This document shows, piece by piece, positions 1 to 7,185 of a stretch of 14,730 nt of DNA. The stretch spans positions 1 through 14,730 of the forward strand of contig JAAZAP010000049.1 in the NCBI GenBank assembly GCA_012514255.1, read 5' to 3'. A model generated the notes under the pieces. The model did not search any database and was not told the origin of the DNA. It worked only from the letters and a program-made list of their open reading frames with translations. A program made the translations under genes and the position numbers. This DNA comes from Bacteroidales bacterium (GTDB taxonomy: Bacteria; Bacteroidota; Bacteroidia; Bacteroidales; VadinHA17). Position 1 is the stretch's first letter, and the number at the start of each line of letters is the position of its first letter.

Positions 1-7
1 CAGAATT

Positions 8-478
8 ATGTCGGAATTTGTTTATGTAACAGAGGAGGGCCTCCAGAAGATGAAGGAGGAGCTCGACATGCTCCGTAATGAAAGGCCGGCAATTGCAAGA
101 CTGATTGCAGATGCACGCGATAAGGGTGACCTTACGGAGAATGCCGAGTACTCTGCCGCAAAAGAGGCTCAGGGGATGCTCGAGATGAAGATTGCCCGCC
201 TGGAAGACCAGGTGGCAAGGTCACGCATCATTGACGGTTCGAGGATCAATACCAAGTCAGTGCAGATCCTTAACAGAGTAAGGATCCGGAACAAGGCTAC
301 CGGCACTGTGATGGAGTACCAGCTTGTACCTGAGGGTGAGGCTAACCTCAAGGAGGGTAAGATTGCCGCTACCTCCCCCATAGCCCAGGGAATCATGGGC
401 AGGAAGGTTGGTGACGAGGTGGAGGTAAAGGTGCCGGCAGGCATGATCTCCTTTGAGATAGTTGAGATATCAATCTGA
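8..478 (+). CDS. greA: Transcript cleavage factor GreA
   Basis: GreA enters the secondary channel of backtracked RNA polymerase and stimulates cleavage of the 3' end of the RNA, which rescues stalled complexes. The protein has 156 residues, close to the usual 158. Residues 1-75 form the antiparallel coiled coil. The tip motif GDLTENAEY (residues 40-48) carries the two acidic residues that hold the catalytic magnesium, here D41 and E44. Residues 80-156 form the FKBP-like domain that docks on polymerase. The ATG at 8 begins with MSEFVYVTEEG, typical of the family. Only seven bases precede it in the window, so its promoter cannot be seen. The HIT-family gene follows after 13 bases on the same strand, so the two are probably cotranscribed. 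Identification is firm. Confidence 0.97.
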   Translation: MSEFVYVTEEGLQKMKEELDMLRNERPAIARLIADARDKGDLTENAEYSAAKEAQGMLEMKIARLEDQVARSRIIDGSRINTKSVQILNRVRIRNKATGTVMEYQLVPEGEANLKEGKIAATSPIAQGIMGRKVGDEVEVKVPAGMISFEIVEISI

Positions 479-491
479 ATTCACTATAGTC

Positions 492-890
492 ATGGCATCA
501 ATCTTTACACGTATAATCAACGGTGAGATCCCCTGCTATAAGGTGGCTGAGGACGACCGGTTCATTGCCTTCCTTGACGTGAGGCCGCTCAAGCCGGGCC
601 ATACCCTCATTGTTCCGAAGAAGGAGGTGGATTATATCTTTGACCTTGACGAGGGAACTCTCTCAGACATGATGATATTTGCCCGCAAAGTAGCAAGGGC
701 AATGAAGGAGGTGATAGAGTGCAACAGGATAGGAGTGGCAGTCCTTGGCCTTGAGGTACCTCATGCACATATACATCTCATACCTATAAACAGGGAAGGC
801 GATATGCTCTTCACCAACCCGAGGGTTTCACCCTCCCCGGAGGAGAACACGGCCCTGGCAGAAGAGATAGGACGTCACGTCAGACTCTGA
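492..890 (+). CDS. HIT-family nucleotide-binding hydrolase
   Basis: A 132-residue histidine-triad protein of the HINT/protein kinase C inhibitor branch. Such enzymes hydrolyse purine nucleoside phosphoramidates or related mononucleotide linkages in the cytoplasm; the exact substrate cannot be read from the sequence. The triad HAHIH is at residues 91-95, with H93 at the position of the catalytic nucleophile. The N-terminal MASIFTRIINGEIPCYKVAED and the strand RPLKPGHTLIVPKKE are family hallmarks. I chose the ATG at 492 because homologues start with MASIF-like sequence; a TTG at 462 in the same frame would lie inside greA. It begins 13 bases after greA and ends just before a strong terminator, so greA and this gene form a two-gene unit. 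Confidence 0.93.
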   Translation: MASIFTRIINGEIPCYKVAEDDRFIAFLDVRPLKPGHTLIVPKKEVDYIFDLDEGTLSDMMIFARKVARAMKEVIECNRIGVAVLGLEVPHAHIHLIPINREGDMLFTNPRVSPSPEENTALAEEIGRHVRL

Positions 891-895
891 TCAGT

Positions 896-935
896 AAAAA
901 AAAGAGGCTGTCTCATATGGGGCAGCCTCTTTTTT
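896..935. terminator. Bidirectional intrinsic terminator
   Basis: An eight-A run (896-903) and a six-T run (930-935) flank a perfect stem, AGAGGCTG at 903-910 and CAGCCTCT at 923-930. The stem continues inward through TCTC/GGGG (two G-U pairs in RNA) to an ATAT loop, about 12 base pairs in all. Both strands end the hairpin with a U run. It can therefore stop the greA/HIT transcript from the left and the convergent small-gene transcript from the right. Confidence 0.9.
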
Positions 936-947
936 CTACAAGCACTG

Positions 948-1265
948 TTACTTTTTACCTGCACAACAAGGTGTGCCGGTCTGGGCATTCTTGCCTGCCG
1001 GAACCACCTCTCCCTTCTTGTCGCCGCATTCAGCAGCTGAAGGGCACTTTGAGCAGTCTGTGCTTTTGGTGGCCGTAGCGCTCTCCTTCTTGCATGCATC
1101 AGCAGTGGAGCCGCATACATCGCACTTGCCATCCTTGTTCTTATCGACGAAGGTGCATTCACTCTTTGTGTGCTTCTTTCCCTTGTCGGTAGTCTGAGCA
1201 TAGACCCCTGCAGCCACAACCATCATTACGATGAGAAGAAGGCTGCCAATCATCCATTTCTTCAT
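948..1265 (-). CDS. Small secreted cysteine-rich protein, function unknown
   Basis: I do not recognise a characterised family. The 105-residue product starts at an ATG with a clear Sec signal peptide: MKKWMIG, then a hydrophobic run, then VYAQ with likely cleavage after A23. The mature part is about 82 residues, rich in Lys, Thr and Ser, and has nine cysteines (37, 48, 51, 58, 71, 74, 80, 100, 101), two of them in CxxC pairs (48/51 and 71/74). Residues 41-49, DKNKDGKCD, resemble a dockerin or EF-hand calcium loop followed directly by a CxxC. It ends in CCAGKK. Metal binding or a disulfide-rich periplasmic role is inference only. It stands alone on the minus strand between greA/HIT and comF and shares the terminator at 896-935. 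Composition is not foreign. The reading frame is supported by signal peptide and terminator. Confidence 0.75.
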   Translation of the reverse strand: MKKWMIGSLLLIVMMVVAAGVYAQTTDKGKKHTKSECTFVDKNKDGKCDVCGSTADACKKESATATKSTDCSKCPSAAECGDKKGEVVPAGKNAQTGTPCCAGKK

Positions 1266-1347
1266 ACTAAAAGTTAATTGGTTTGATGTTAAACGTCCGC
1301 AATATATAAAAGTTTTTCAGGGCGTGAAGAAAATATTACAAATATCA

Positions 1348-1355
1348 TACCTTTG
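1348..1355 (+). promoter_or_regulatory. Putative -7 box for comF
   Basis: TACCTTTG matches the Bacteroidetes -7 consensus TAnnTTTG exactly. It ends 20 bases before the GTG start of comF, which would give a leader of roughly 15 bases. No clear -33 TTTG is found at the expected distance. Confidence 0.5.
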
Positions 1356-1375
1356 TTTCGGTTTCTCGCTGCGAA

Positions 1376-2086
1376 GTGTCTTATATTAAGGATATTGCCG
1401 ACGACTTTATCAGTCTGTTCCTTCCACGGCTGTGTCTGACCTGCAGGTCTCAGCTGGTGAGAGGAGAGGAGGTGCTGTGCACTGAATGCCTGTTGGCCAT
1501 GGCGCGGACCGATTTTCATTCACGGCGTGACAATATGCTTGAACAGGCTTTCTGGGGAAGGTGCATGGTGGAGAGAGCTGCCGCCTTCTCTGTGTATAAC
1601 CGGGGAAGCCGCATAAGAAAACTCATCCATCTTCTCAAATATTCAGGGAGGCAGGATATCGGGAGGTTGCTTGGCGGGCTCTATGGATCATACCTGGTGT
1701 CCGGCGGATTCATGGAAGGAATAGATATACTCATCCCCGTTCCTCTTGACCCTGCCCGGGAGAGAAGAAGAGGTTACAACCAGAGCCATTGCATTGCAGA
1801 GGGTATAGCCTCTCACTGCAACCTGCCGGTACGCAGTGACATCCTCGTCCGTACAGGCAGGTCCGGTTCCCAGACAAGAAGGGGCAGGTATGAGAGATGG
1901 GAGAATGTTGAGGGATTGTTCGCAGTCAGGAGACCCGGGGATATTAAGGGCAGGCACCTGATTGTGGTTGATGACGTGATAACCACGGGTTCAACAATTG
2001 AAGCCTGCGTCAATGCACTGCATGATGCCGGTGATGTGAAAGTGAGTGTTGTTGCCCTCGCCGTGGCACAGAAGCTTACCCTTTGA
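1376..2086 (+). CDS. comF: ComF-family phosphoribosyltransferase-like protein
   Basis: A cytoplasmic protein of the ComF/GntX family, whose Bacillus and Haemophilus members are needed for DNA uptake in transformation; the biochemical reaction is not settled. It has 236 residues. An N-terminal zinc-finger-like pair is present (C20, C23, C35, C38). The phosphoribosyltransferase-like domain follows, with the conserved PVPL...RRRGYNQS segment (residues 121-137) and the PRPP-binding loop VVDDVITTGST at 197-207. The start is the GTG at 1376; there is no upstream in-frame ATG and the zinc finger lies close behind. Its last 11 bases overlap the 3' end of ruvC on the other strand. It appears to be a single-gene unit. 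Whether this organism is naturally transformable cannot be told from here. Confidence 0.9.
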   Translation: MSYIKDIADDFISLFLPRLCLTCRSQLVRGEEVLCTECLLAMARTDFHSRRDNMLEQAFWGRCMVERAAAFSVYNRGSRIRKLIHLLKYSGRQDIGRLLGGLYGSYLVSGGFMEGIDILIPVPLDPARERRRGYNQSHCIAEGIASHCNLPVRSDILVRTGRSGSQTRRGRYERWENVEGLFAVRRPGDIKGRHLIVVDDVITTGSTIEACVNALHDAGDVKVSVVALAVAQKLTL

Positions 2087-2639
2087 TCCTGTCGCTGTTC
2101 TTGTGTATGAAATCAGACCAGTTCCTGTATTCCTTCGCGGCAGCGGGCTTACAGCTCTGATAGAAATGGCAGAGTGCAGCGCCAAGGGCATCAGTGGCAT
2201 CAAGCACCATCTTCTCACTCTGGAATGAGAGTATGGTCTTCAGCATGGAGGCCACCTGCTCCTTGCTGGCCTGACCGCGACCAGTGATGGAGACCTTGAT
2301 CATCCTCGGAGCATATTCAAACACCGGCAGGTCACGGTAGAGCGCTGCTGAAATAGCTGCACCCTGTGCCCTGCCAAGCTTGAGCATGCTCTGCACGTTC
2401 TTGCCGAAGAAGGGAGCCTCAATGGCAAACTCATCAGGGTGATACCGGTCAATGAGCTCCAGCGTCTGCTCAAAGATGGTTCTTATCTTCCTGAAATGAT
2501 CCTCCTTCTTGCGGAGATCAATTATCCCCAGTGTTATGAGGGAGGGATTCCTGCCGGTCACTCTTATCAGGCCATAGCCAGTGACTGTTGTGCCGGGGTC
2601 AATGCCCAGGATGATCCTCTCAGCCTCTTCAGACTTCAC
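2076..2639 (-). CDS. ruvC: Holliday junction resolvase RuvC
   Basis: RuvC is the dimeric nuclease that cuts Holliday junctions delivered by RuvAB in recombinational repair. Counted from the GTG at 2639, the protein has 187 residues, near the family norm of about 173-190. All four catalytic acids are present: D14 in GIDPGT, E74 in AIEAPFF, and D147 and D150 in DATDALGAALCH. Their spacing matches D7, E66, D138 and D141 of E. coli RuvC. The GTG overlaps the TGA of the preceding S41 gene as GTGA, which suggests translational coupling. An in-frame ATG at 2702 would add 21 residues read from within the peptidase gene, with no RuvC-like character. ruvA and ruvB are not nearby. The 3' end overlaps comF by 11 bases, tail-to-tail. 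Confidence 0.95.
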   Translation of the reverse strand: MKSEEAERIILGIDPGTTVTGYGLIRVTGRNPSLITLGIIDLRKKEDHFRKIRTIFEQTLELIDRYHPDEFAIEAPFFGKNVQSMLKLGRAQGAAISAALYRDLPVFEYAPRMIKVSITGRGQASKEQVASMLKTILSFQSEKMVLDATDALGAALCHFYQSCKPAAAKEYRNWSDFIHKNSDRIKG

Positions 2640-3973
2640 TTTTTGAATTGTTGTGGCGGAGCAAGGAAGAGCTCCGTCGGGAGCTGACTGCCTTCCGACC
2701 ATATGCGGCTGCGTCTCACCGGTGCTGCCGGTGCTGCCTTGGTGCCCTCCAGTATACCTATGGCCGCTTTGAGCGAGGCCTCCTCCGGATCACCGAAGTC
2801 GTGGGTAATATCATCCTCAGCCCTGACATCAGGAGCTATGCCATCATAAAACCGCCCCTGCTCCATTGCGTTAAGATATTCAAAGGTGATGGGAGCGAAG
2901 ACATATTTGTAATCAGGCTCCGGGTCACTGTCTGAGGGGAAGGGAAATCCCCATATGTTCATCCCTGCAGGCTTGCCGTGAGTGGTGTCACCGACTATCA
3001 TGACATCGACATAGGGCATGAGACTGTTGATCACCACCTCGCTGGCTGATGCCGAGCTGCGGGTGGTTATGAAGACTACCCTGTCAAGGCCCAGCGGGCT
3101 TTGGGTTTTTACGAAATTGTAACTTTCATTCCACTCCGGTCCCACGAGGCTGTTATATGTGAGTTTGTAACACACGCTGGTGGTGTCATCCCATGTCAGC
3201 ACAAAGCTGGAGAGCTGCTGTGCTATGTCCATATAACCGCCGGTGTTGTAACGGAGGTCAATGATCAGGTCTGTGACACTGTTGGCTTTGAATTCGGCAA
3301 ATGCCTCGTTGAGCTCCTGCTCTGATGGGTCAATGAAGGTCTCGAAAGCCAGGTACCCTGTTTTGCCGCTTGTAAGGTCAAGCGTTTTGGCGGCGGTGAC
3401 AGAGTTGATTGTAAAGCTTGATTTGACCGCGGTGTACGTAACCTCGGTCCCGTCAGGTTTCTGGAACTTAAAGGTGTTGGTGACACCTGCTGTTGATGGT
3501 CCCATAAGGTTATTATATGCGGTATTGTTGCCGGAGATGAAGATGGGAGCAATGGCTGTGCCGTTTATCTCCTTCACTATCCATCCTCTCCTCACACCCC
3601 TGGGCCAGAGGTCAGACCCTTCGTACAGGCTCACCACCCTGACATTGTTGTCACCATCAAGGCCCATCCTTATGCCGTGACCTACAAAACTTCCTTCCAT
3701 GGATGCCATGAAACTTTCCCAGTCGGCCACAAAGCTCCACATATCCTTAGGTTTGAACCTGAGTGCCTCAAGGATCTCTTCCGGACCCTCATAGTCTGAG
3801 ACCTTTACCGTAGGCATAGTGTTATACCAGAGATATACATACTTCATCAGGTCATAGAGACCATCACGGGCACGCTCCTCAAGAGTGTATTCATCAATCG
3901 GATCCGGTTCTTCCCTGCAGCCGAAGAATATCGGTATAATAAGAGCAGAGATTAGTAATATTCTTTTCATCAT
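2636..3973 (-). CDS. S41-family (C-terminal processing-like) serine peptidase, lipoprotein
   Basis: A predicted envelope lipoprotein of 445 residues related to tail-specific and C-terminal processing proteases, which degrade or trim proteins with a Ser-Lys dyad. The N terminus has a lipoprotein signal ending in FFGC with lipidated C19. Residues 25-90 are helical, about 95-185 look like the PDZ region, and about 200-385 form the S41 core. In the SSASASE segment the nucleophile should be S309, and THGKPAG supplies K334; this 25-residue spacing equals that of Tsp/Prc. It probably acts at the outer membrane or in the periplasm on unknown substrates. Two ATGs in tandem (3973, 3970) could start it. 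A -7 box lies 14 bases upstream. It is followed by ruvC in a GTGA overlap. No functional link between the two is evident. Confidence 0.9.
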   Translation of the reverse strand: MMKRILLISALIIPIFFGCREEPDPIDEYTLEERARDGLYDLMKYVYLWYNTMPTVKVSDYEGPEEILEALRFKPKDMWSFVADWESFMASMEGSFVGHGIRMGLDGDNNVRVVSLYEGSDLWPRGVRRGWIVKEINGTAIAPIFISGNNTAYNNLMGPSTAGVTNTFKFQKPDGTEVTYTAVKSSFTINSVTAAKTLDLTSGKTGYLAFETFIDPSEQELNEAFAEFKANSVTDLIIDLRYNTGGYMDIAQQLSSFVLTWDDTTSVCYKLTYNSLVGPEWNESYNFVKTQSPLGLDRVVFITTRSSASASEVVINSLMPYVDVMIVGDTTHGKPAGMNIWGFPFPSDSDPEPDYKYVFAPITFEYLNAMEQGRFYDGIAPDVRAEDDITHDFGDPEEASLKAAIGILEGTKAAPAAPVRRSRIWSEGSQLPTELFLAPPQQFKK

Positions 3974-3987
3974 TAGCAGATTTTACG

Positions 3988-3995
3988 CAAAAGTA
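3988..3995 (-). promoter_or_regulatory. Putative -7 box for S41 peptidase-ruvC
   Basis: Read on the minus strand, TACTTTTG matches TAnnTTTG exactly and lies 14 bases before the first ATG of the peptidase gene. No -33 box is seen at the right spacing. If used, the leader would be under ten bases, and the peptidase and ruvC would have transcription separate from the upstream serS-transporter unit. Confidence 0.5.
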
Positions 3996-4016
3996 ACAAA
4001 AATAATGCCGGGTAGT

Positions 4017-4901
4017 TTATCCCTTAACGGTCCTGTTCTGGTAAACGACGCTTCCTATGATGAGAAGCAAGCCAAGCGGGGTGGTGTAATAAACGGGTTC
4101 GTCTATGATAAAGTGCAGGAGTATTATTGATATAAAAGGGGCGAAATAGACGAGGTTACTGACCTTGTCAGTGGTCTCAGCCAGCTGGAGAGCTTTCAGC
4201 CATAGCCAGAAGGTGACGCCCATCTCAAAGAACCCGCAGTAGACTGATGCTGCCACACCTTTCAGGCTCACCGTGTGAGTGAATGATCCGGTTACGGCCA
4301 TCAGGATGACCATATATAGTGATCCGAAAAGAAAGTTTGTAAAGAGTTTAACCGACTCATCCCGCTTGTCGCGAACGTTGAGGATGAAGTAGAGGGCCCA
4401 GAGCACTCCGCTTACCAGTGCCAGGATGACACCAGTGGTGTCTGAACGTCCCGGTCTGAGTGGCGCACCCTGTGAGGCTATGATATATACACCAGCCAGG
4501 CTTATTGCCAGGGCCAGGAAGCTTCGTGACGGTATTCGCTGCCCGAGTAATAGTATTGAAAAAAAAACAAGAATGATGGGCCATATCATGTTTATCGGCT
4601 GTGCCACCTGCCCGGGGAGTCTGCTATACGCGGTCAGCAGTATGAGGTAGTACCCTGCCGGTGTGATAAGTCCGAGCAGGGCAGACCACAACAGTTCATT
4701 ACCGGTTGTTCTGCGGAGCATGGTGATCTTTCCCGTCAGGAGCATGATCATGAAAAGTACTGCCGTGGATACCAGCGTGGTGATGCCAAGCATTGTTACT
4801 ATGGTCAGTTCTGACAGAGCGATCTTAAAGGCTGTGGGGATGGTTCCCCAGAGAAGGATTGCCAGGGAGGCATAGATATATGCCTGTTTGCCATGTTTCA
4901 T
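4017..4901 (-). CDS. EamA/DMT-superfamily transporter
   Basis: A 294-residue inner-membrane protein with about ten hydrophobic helices in two EamA repeats, roughly residues 8-142 and 155-288. The first helix, LAILLWGTIPTAFKIAL, and the helix-end pattern LGQRIPSRSFLALAISLAGVYII are typical of the drug/metabolite transporter superfamily, whose members export amino acids, nucleobases or other small molecules. The substrate cannot be predicted. It starts five bases after the serS stop codon on the same strand, so cotranscription with serS is likely; it ends 43 bases before the S41 gene. No motif separates it from generic EamA permeases. Confidence 0.9.
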   Translation of the reverse strand: MKHGKQAYIYASLAILLWGTIPTAFKIALSELTIVTMLGITTLVSTAVLFMIMLLTGKITMLRRTTGNELLWSALLGLITPAGYYLILLTAYSRLPGQVAQPINMIWPIILVFFSILLLGQRIPSRSFLALAISLAGVYIIASQGAPLRPGRSDTTGVILALVSGVLWALYFILNVRDKRDESVKLFTNFLFGSLYMVILMAVTGSFTHTVSLKGVAASVYCGFFEMGVTFWLWLKALQLAETTDKVSNLVYFAPFISIILLHFIIDEPVYYTTPLGLLLIIGSVVYQNRTVKG

Positions 4902-4906
4902 ATGGC

Positions 4907-6181
4907 TCAGCTGATGATATCAAATCCGGTGTATGGCACCAGCACCGCAGGTATTTTTATGCCCTCAGGGGTCTGATTGTTTTCCAGAAGGGCGGCCACT
5001 ATCCGTGGCAGTGCCAGAGCGCTTCCGTTCAGGGTGTGACAGAGGATTGTCTGCCTGGCTCCCTTCTCCCTGAAGCGGCACTTCAGCCTGTTGGCCTGGA
5101 AGGCCTCGAAGTTGGATGTTGAGCTCACCTCAAGCCATTGCTGCTGTGCTGCTGACCATACCTCGAAGTCATAGGTCATGGCAGAGGTGAATGACATGTC
5201 TCCCCCGCACAGTCTCACTATCCTGTAGGGAAGCTCAAGCTTAACAAGCAGGCTCTCAACGTGGGCAACCATCTCTTCAAGTGCCTCATATGACCTGTCA
5301 GGGTGGGCAATCTGTACTATCTCAACCTTGTCAAACTGATGAAGTCTGTTGAGACCTCTCACATGAGCTCCCCATGAACCGGCCTCACGCCGGAAGCAGG
5401 GGGTGTAGCCCATGTTGCGTACAGGCAGGTCGGAAGCGTCAAGGATTACATCACGGTAAATGTTGGTTATCGGCACCTCGGCGGTGGGGATCAGATAAAG
5501 GTTGTCTATGCCTACATTGTACATCTGACCCTCCTTATCCGGGAGCTGGCCCGTCCCGAAACCGGAATCCTCATTGACCACTATCGGTGGTTCAATCTCC
5601 CGGTATCCTGCCTTCTCCCCCTCGTTGAGGAAGAAGTTAACCAGAGCCCTCTGCAGTCTTGCGCCCTTCCCTTTGTAGACCGGAAACCCTGCACCGGTGA
5701 TCTTGATCCCCAGTTCGAAATCGATGATGTCATATCTCTTTATCAGGTCCCAGTGAGCAACAGCTCCGGAATGAAGCTCAGGCATTACACCGCCGCTGCG
5801 GACAACAACGTTGTCGTCGGCACTCCTGCCCGGCGCCACCAGCTTATGCGGCAGGTTAGGCAGACTGACGAGCTCTTCATGCATCCTGACAGTGACATCC
5901 TCAAGGGTGTCAGCAAGCTGTCTCTGTTTCTCCTTCATGGTGCCTATCCCCTGGCGGGCAGTGTCAGCCTCATCCTTCCTCCCCTCCTTCATTATTGTCC
6001 CTATCTCACGCGAGAGGGAATTGAGCTCCGACTGGATTGAATCACTCTCAGCCTGCAACTCCCTGCGCCTTTGATCAAGCTCAAGGACGCGGTTGACGGT
6101 TTCTGTGGCATCGAAGTTTTTTACCTTCAGCCTTTCGATAACAAACGATGACTGTTCACGGATAAGATTGATTGTAAGCAT
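4907..6181 (-). CDS. serS: Seryl-tRNA synthetase
   Basis: A class II aminoacyl-tRNA synthetase that charges tRNA-Ser (and tRNA-Sec where present) with serine. It has 424 residues. Residues 1-105 are the N-terminal coiled-coil arm that grips the long variable arm of tRNA-Ser. The catalytic domain shows the serine-binding TAE (233-235), motif 2 around CFRREAGSWGAHVRGLNRLHQ (from residue 262) and motif 3 GSALALPR (386-393). The REAGSWG form of motif 2 is one I associate with Bacteroidetes. I chose the ATG at 6181, giving MLTINLIREQ; an in-frame start at 6250 would begin inside the upstream terminator hairpin. Because that terminator separates it from rpmA, serS probably has its own promoter. The best candidate is a 7-of-8 match, TAATTTTA (minus strand, 6209-6216), which is weak. 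The EamA transporter follows after five bases. Confidence 0.97.
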   Translation of the reverse strand: MLTINLIREQSSFVIERLKVKNFDATETVNRVLELDQRRRELQAESDSIQSELNSLSREIGTIMKEGRKDEADTARQGIGTMKEKQRQLADTLEDVTVRMHEELVSLPNLPHKLVAPGRSADDNVVVRSGGVMPELHSGAVAHWDLIKRYDIIDFELGIKITGAGFPVYKGKGARLQRALVNFFLNEGEKAGYREIEPPIVVNEDSGFGTGQLPDKEGQMYNVGIDNLYLIPTAEVPITNIYRDVILDASDLPVRNMGYTPCFRREAGSWGAHVRGLNRLHQFDKVEIVQIAHPDRSYEALEEMVAHVESLLVKLELPYRIVRLCGGDMSFTSAMTYDFEVWSAAQQQWLEVSSTSNFEAFQANRLKCRFREKGARQTILCHTLNGSALALPRIVAALLENNQTPEGIKIPAVLVPYTGFDIIS

Positions 6182-6215
6182 GCCGGAAGGATATTTTGAT
6201 AAGTGGCGTAAAATT

Positions 6216-6263
6216 AAAACAAAAACTCCTGAAAAGATGCCCTTACGCATGTTTTTCAGGAGT
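6216..6263 (-). terminator. Intrinsic terminator after rplU-rpmA
   Basis: On the minus strand ACTCCTGAAAA pairs with TTTTCAGGAGT (outer ends at 6263 and 6225). An inner ATGC/GCAT stem closes on a GTAAGG loop. A T-rich tail, TTTTTGTTTT, follows (6225 down to 6216). It lies 24 bases downstream of the rpmA stop and should end the rplU-rpmA transcript before serS. The plus strand has no T run after the hairpin, so it works in one direction only. Confidence 0.85.
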
Positions 6264-6286
6264 CCTGTAAAACCTGTGGTTCTACC

Positions 6287-6547
6287 TTATTCTGTTACGG
6301 GTTTAACCGAAACATATGATTTGTTGTCACGCTTCTTCTTGAATTCCACTGTTCCGTCAATGAGTGCAAAAAGGGTATGATCCCTGCCAATGCCAACATT
6401 GTCACCGGGGTTGTGCTTTGTCCCGCGCTGGCGAACAATTATGCTGCCTGCTTTGACTGCCTGCCCTCCGAATAGCTTGACCCCAAGCCTTTTGCTTTCT
6501 GAGTCACGGCCGTTACGCGAACTGCCTACACCTTTCTTGTGTGCCAT
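6287..6547 (-). CDS. rpmA: 50S ribosomal protein L27
   Basis: L27 of the large ribosomal subunit, whose N terminus reaches the peptidyl transferase centre. It has 86 residues and starts [20 protein letters not shown], the conserved N terminus in which mature L27 begins at Ala2; no Firmicutes-type cleavable N-terminal extension is present. The [21 protein letters not shown] segment (residues 34-54) is the L27 signature region. It lies 26 bases after rplU on the same strand, the usual rplU-rpmA pair, and is followed by the terminator at 6216-6263. The gene obgE, which often follows in other phyla, is absent here. Confidence 0.98.
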   Translation of the reverse strand: MAHKKGVGSSRNGRDSESKRLGVKLFGGQAVKAGSIIVRQRGTKHNPGDNVGIGRDHTLFALIDGTVEFKKKRDNKSYVSVKPVTE

Positions 6548-6573
6548 ATCGTTTTCTTTTTACTGTTTATCGG

Positions 6574-7113
6574 TTATTCCTTATCCGTCTTTTTGGTGCT
6601 TTTTGCCGGAGCCTTTTTTGTGGTCTCCTTCTTTGCTGCAGGCACCTTCTTTGCTACCGGTTCCTTCTTTGCTGCCGGTTCCTTCTTTGCTGCGGCCTTT
6701 TTTGCCGGAGCCTTCTTCACCTCCTCCTTTACCTCACTGTCAACGGATGCCTCTGCTGATTTCTTCTCACTCTTCGGAGCTGCCTTCTTACTGGTCTCTA
6801 CTGCAGATCCGATGCTTATTACCTCCAGCTGTGTGAAATCCTGGCGATGACCACTCCTCTTCTGATACCCTTTCCTTCTCTTCTTCTTGAAGATAATAAC
6901 TTTGTCACCCCTGACGTGTTCAAGAACCCTGCCTTCAACCACCGCACCTGTGATGACCGGTTCCCCGATAGTGACGGCTCCGTCATTATCCAGAAGCAGA
7001 ACCTTTTCAAAACTTACATTATCGCCTTCAGCAGCGTCAAGACGGTGAACAAAGATCTTCTTTCCTTCTTCGACCTTGAACTGCTGCCCTGCAATTTCTA
7101 CGATTGCGTACAT
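6574..7113 (-). CDS. rplU: 50S ribosomal protein L21 with long basic C-terminal tail
   Basis: L21 binds 23S rRNA in the large subunit. The first ~103 residues are a standard L21: [19 protein letters not shown] at the N terminus and the signature [19 protein letters not shown] at about 76-94. Residues 104-179 are an added tail rich in Lys, Ala, Pro and Glu, including tandem AAKKEP-like hexapeptides encoded by an 18-bp repeat; most L21 proteins stop near residue 103. The tail resembles histone H1-like basic tails and is likely disordered. The start is the ATG at 7113; a TTG two codons upstream is less likely. It is first in a two-gene unit with rpmA, with a strong promoter and an 87-base leader able to fold. 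Confidence 0.96.
   Translation of the reverse strand: MYAIVEIAGQQFKVEEGKKIFVHRLDAAEGDNVSFEKVLLLDNDGAVTIGEPVITGAVVEGRVLEHVRGDKVIIFKKKRRKGYQKRSGHRQDFTQLEVISIGSAVETSKKAAPKSEKKSAEASVDSEVKEEVKKAPAKKAAAKKEPAAKKEPVAKKVPAAKKETTKKAPAKSTKKTDKE
6629..6682. repeat. Three in-frame 18-bp tandem repeats in the rplU tail
   Basis: Three 18-bp units (6629-6646, 6647-6664, 6665-6682) share the frame TTCTTTGCTgcngGcwCC on the plus strand; the second and third differ at one base. Two 15-bp degenerate units follow (6683-6697, 6698-6712). On the coding (minus) strand each 18-bp unit encodes an AAKKEP-like hexapeptide. Since the unit length is a multiple of three, copy-number changes would keep the frame. Confidence 0.85.
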
Positions 7114-7141
7114 TTTCAATCTCTATTTTATTACTCCGTGA

Positions 7142-7185
7142 GGCGGCCATGCTCATCTGTGCATGACTCTTCTGCGGGCCCCGCC
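7142..7185 (-). promoter_or_regulatory. Structured leader of rplU-rpmA (putative)
   Basis: Within the predicted rplU leader, GGCGG and CCGCC (plus-strand 7142-7146 and 7181-7185) can form an outer stem around an inner CATGC/GCATG stem (7148-7152 and 7161-7165) with an eight-base loop. The stretch GCGGGCCCCGC (7174-7184) can form a competing short hairpin that uses the same outer-stem bases. Ribosomal-protein leaders often bind the encoded protein for autoregulation; that role here is inference. Confidence 0.4.

Noticed and set aside
2640..2702. 21-residue N-terminal extension of RuvC from an ATG at 2702
   Set aside because: It lies wholly inside the S41 gene and does not resemble RuvC; the GTG at 2639 gives a normal length and a GTGA junction.
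3986..4130. Short plus-strand frame crossing the EamA-S41 gap
   Set aside because: It is mostly antisense to two well-supported genes and has no start context or motif.
6182..6250. 23-residue N-terminal extension of SerRS
   Set aside because: It would be translated from the arm of the rpmA terminator hairpin; homologues begin with MLTINLIRE-like sequence.
6216..6263. The rpmA-serS hairpin as a T-box or other amino-acid-sensing riboswitch for serS
   Set aside because: It is too short, with no T-box sequence or specifier loop; the stem and T tail are those of a plain terminator.
6539..6850. Plus-strand open frame with a hydrophobic Phe/Ala-rich product
   Set aside because: It is the antisense of the Lys/Ala-rich rplU tail; the repeat explains both the length and the composition.
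7174..7184. GC-rich near-palindrome as an operator or terminator
   Set aside because: No T run follows on either strand, and it fits better as a competing arm of the rplU leader.
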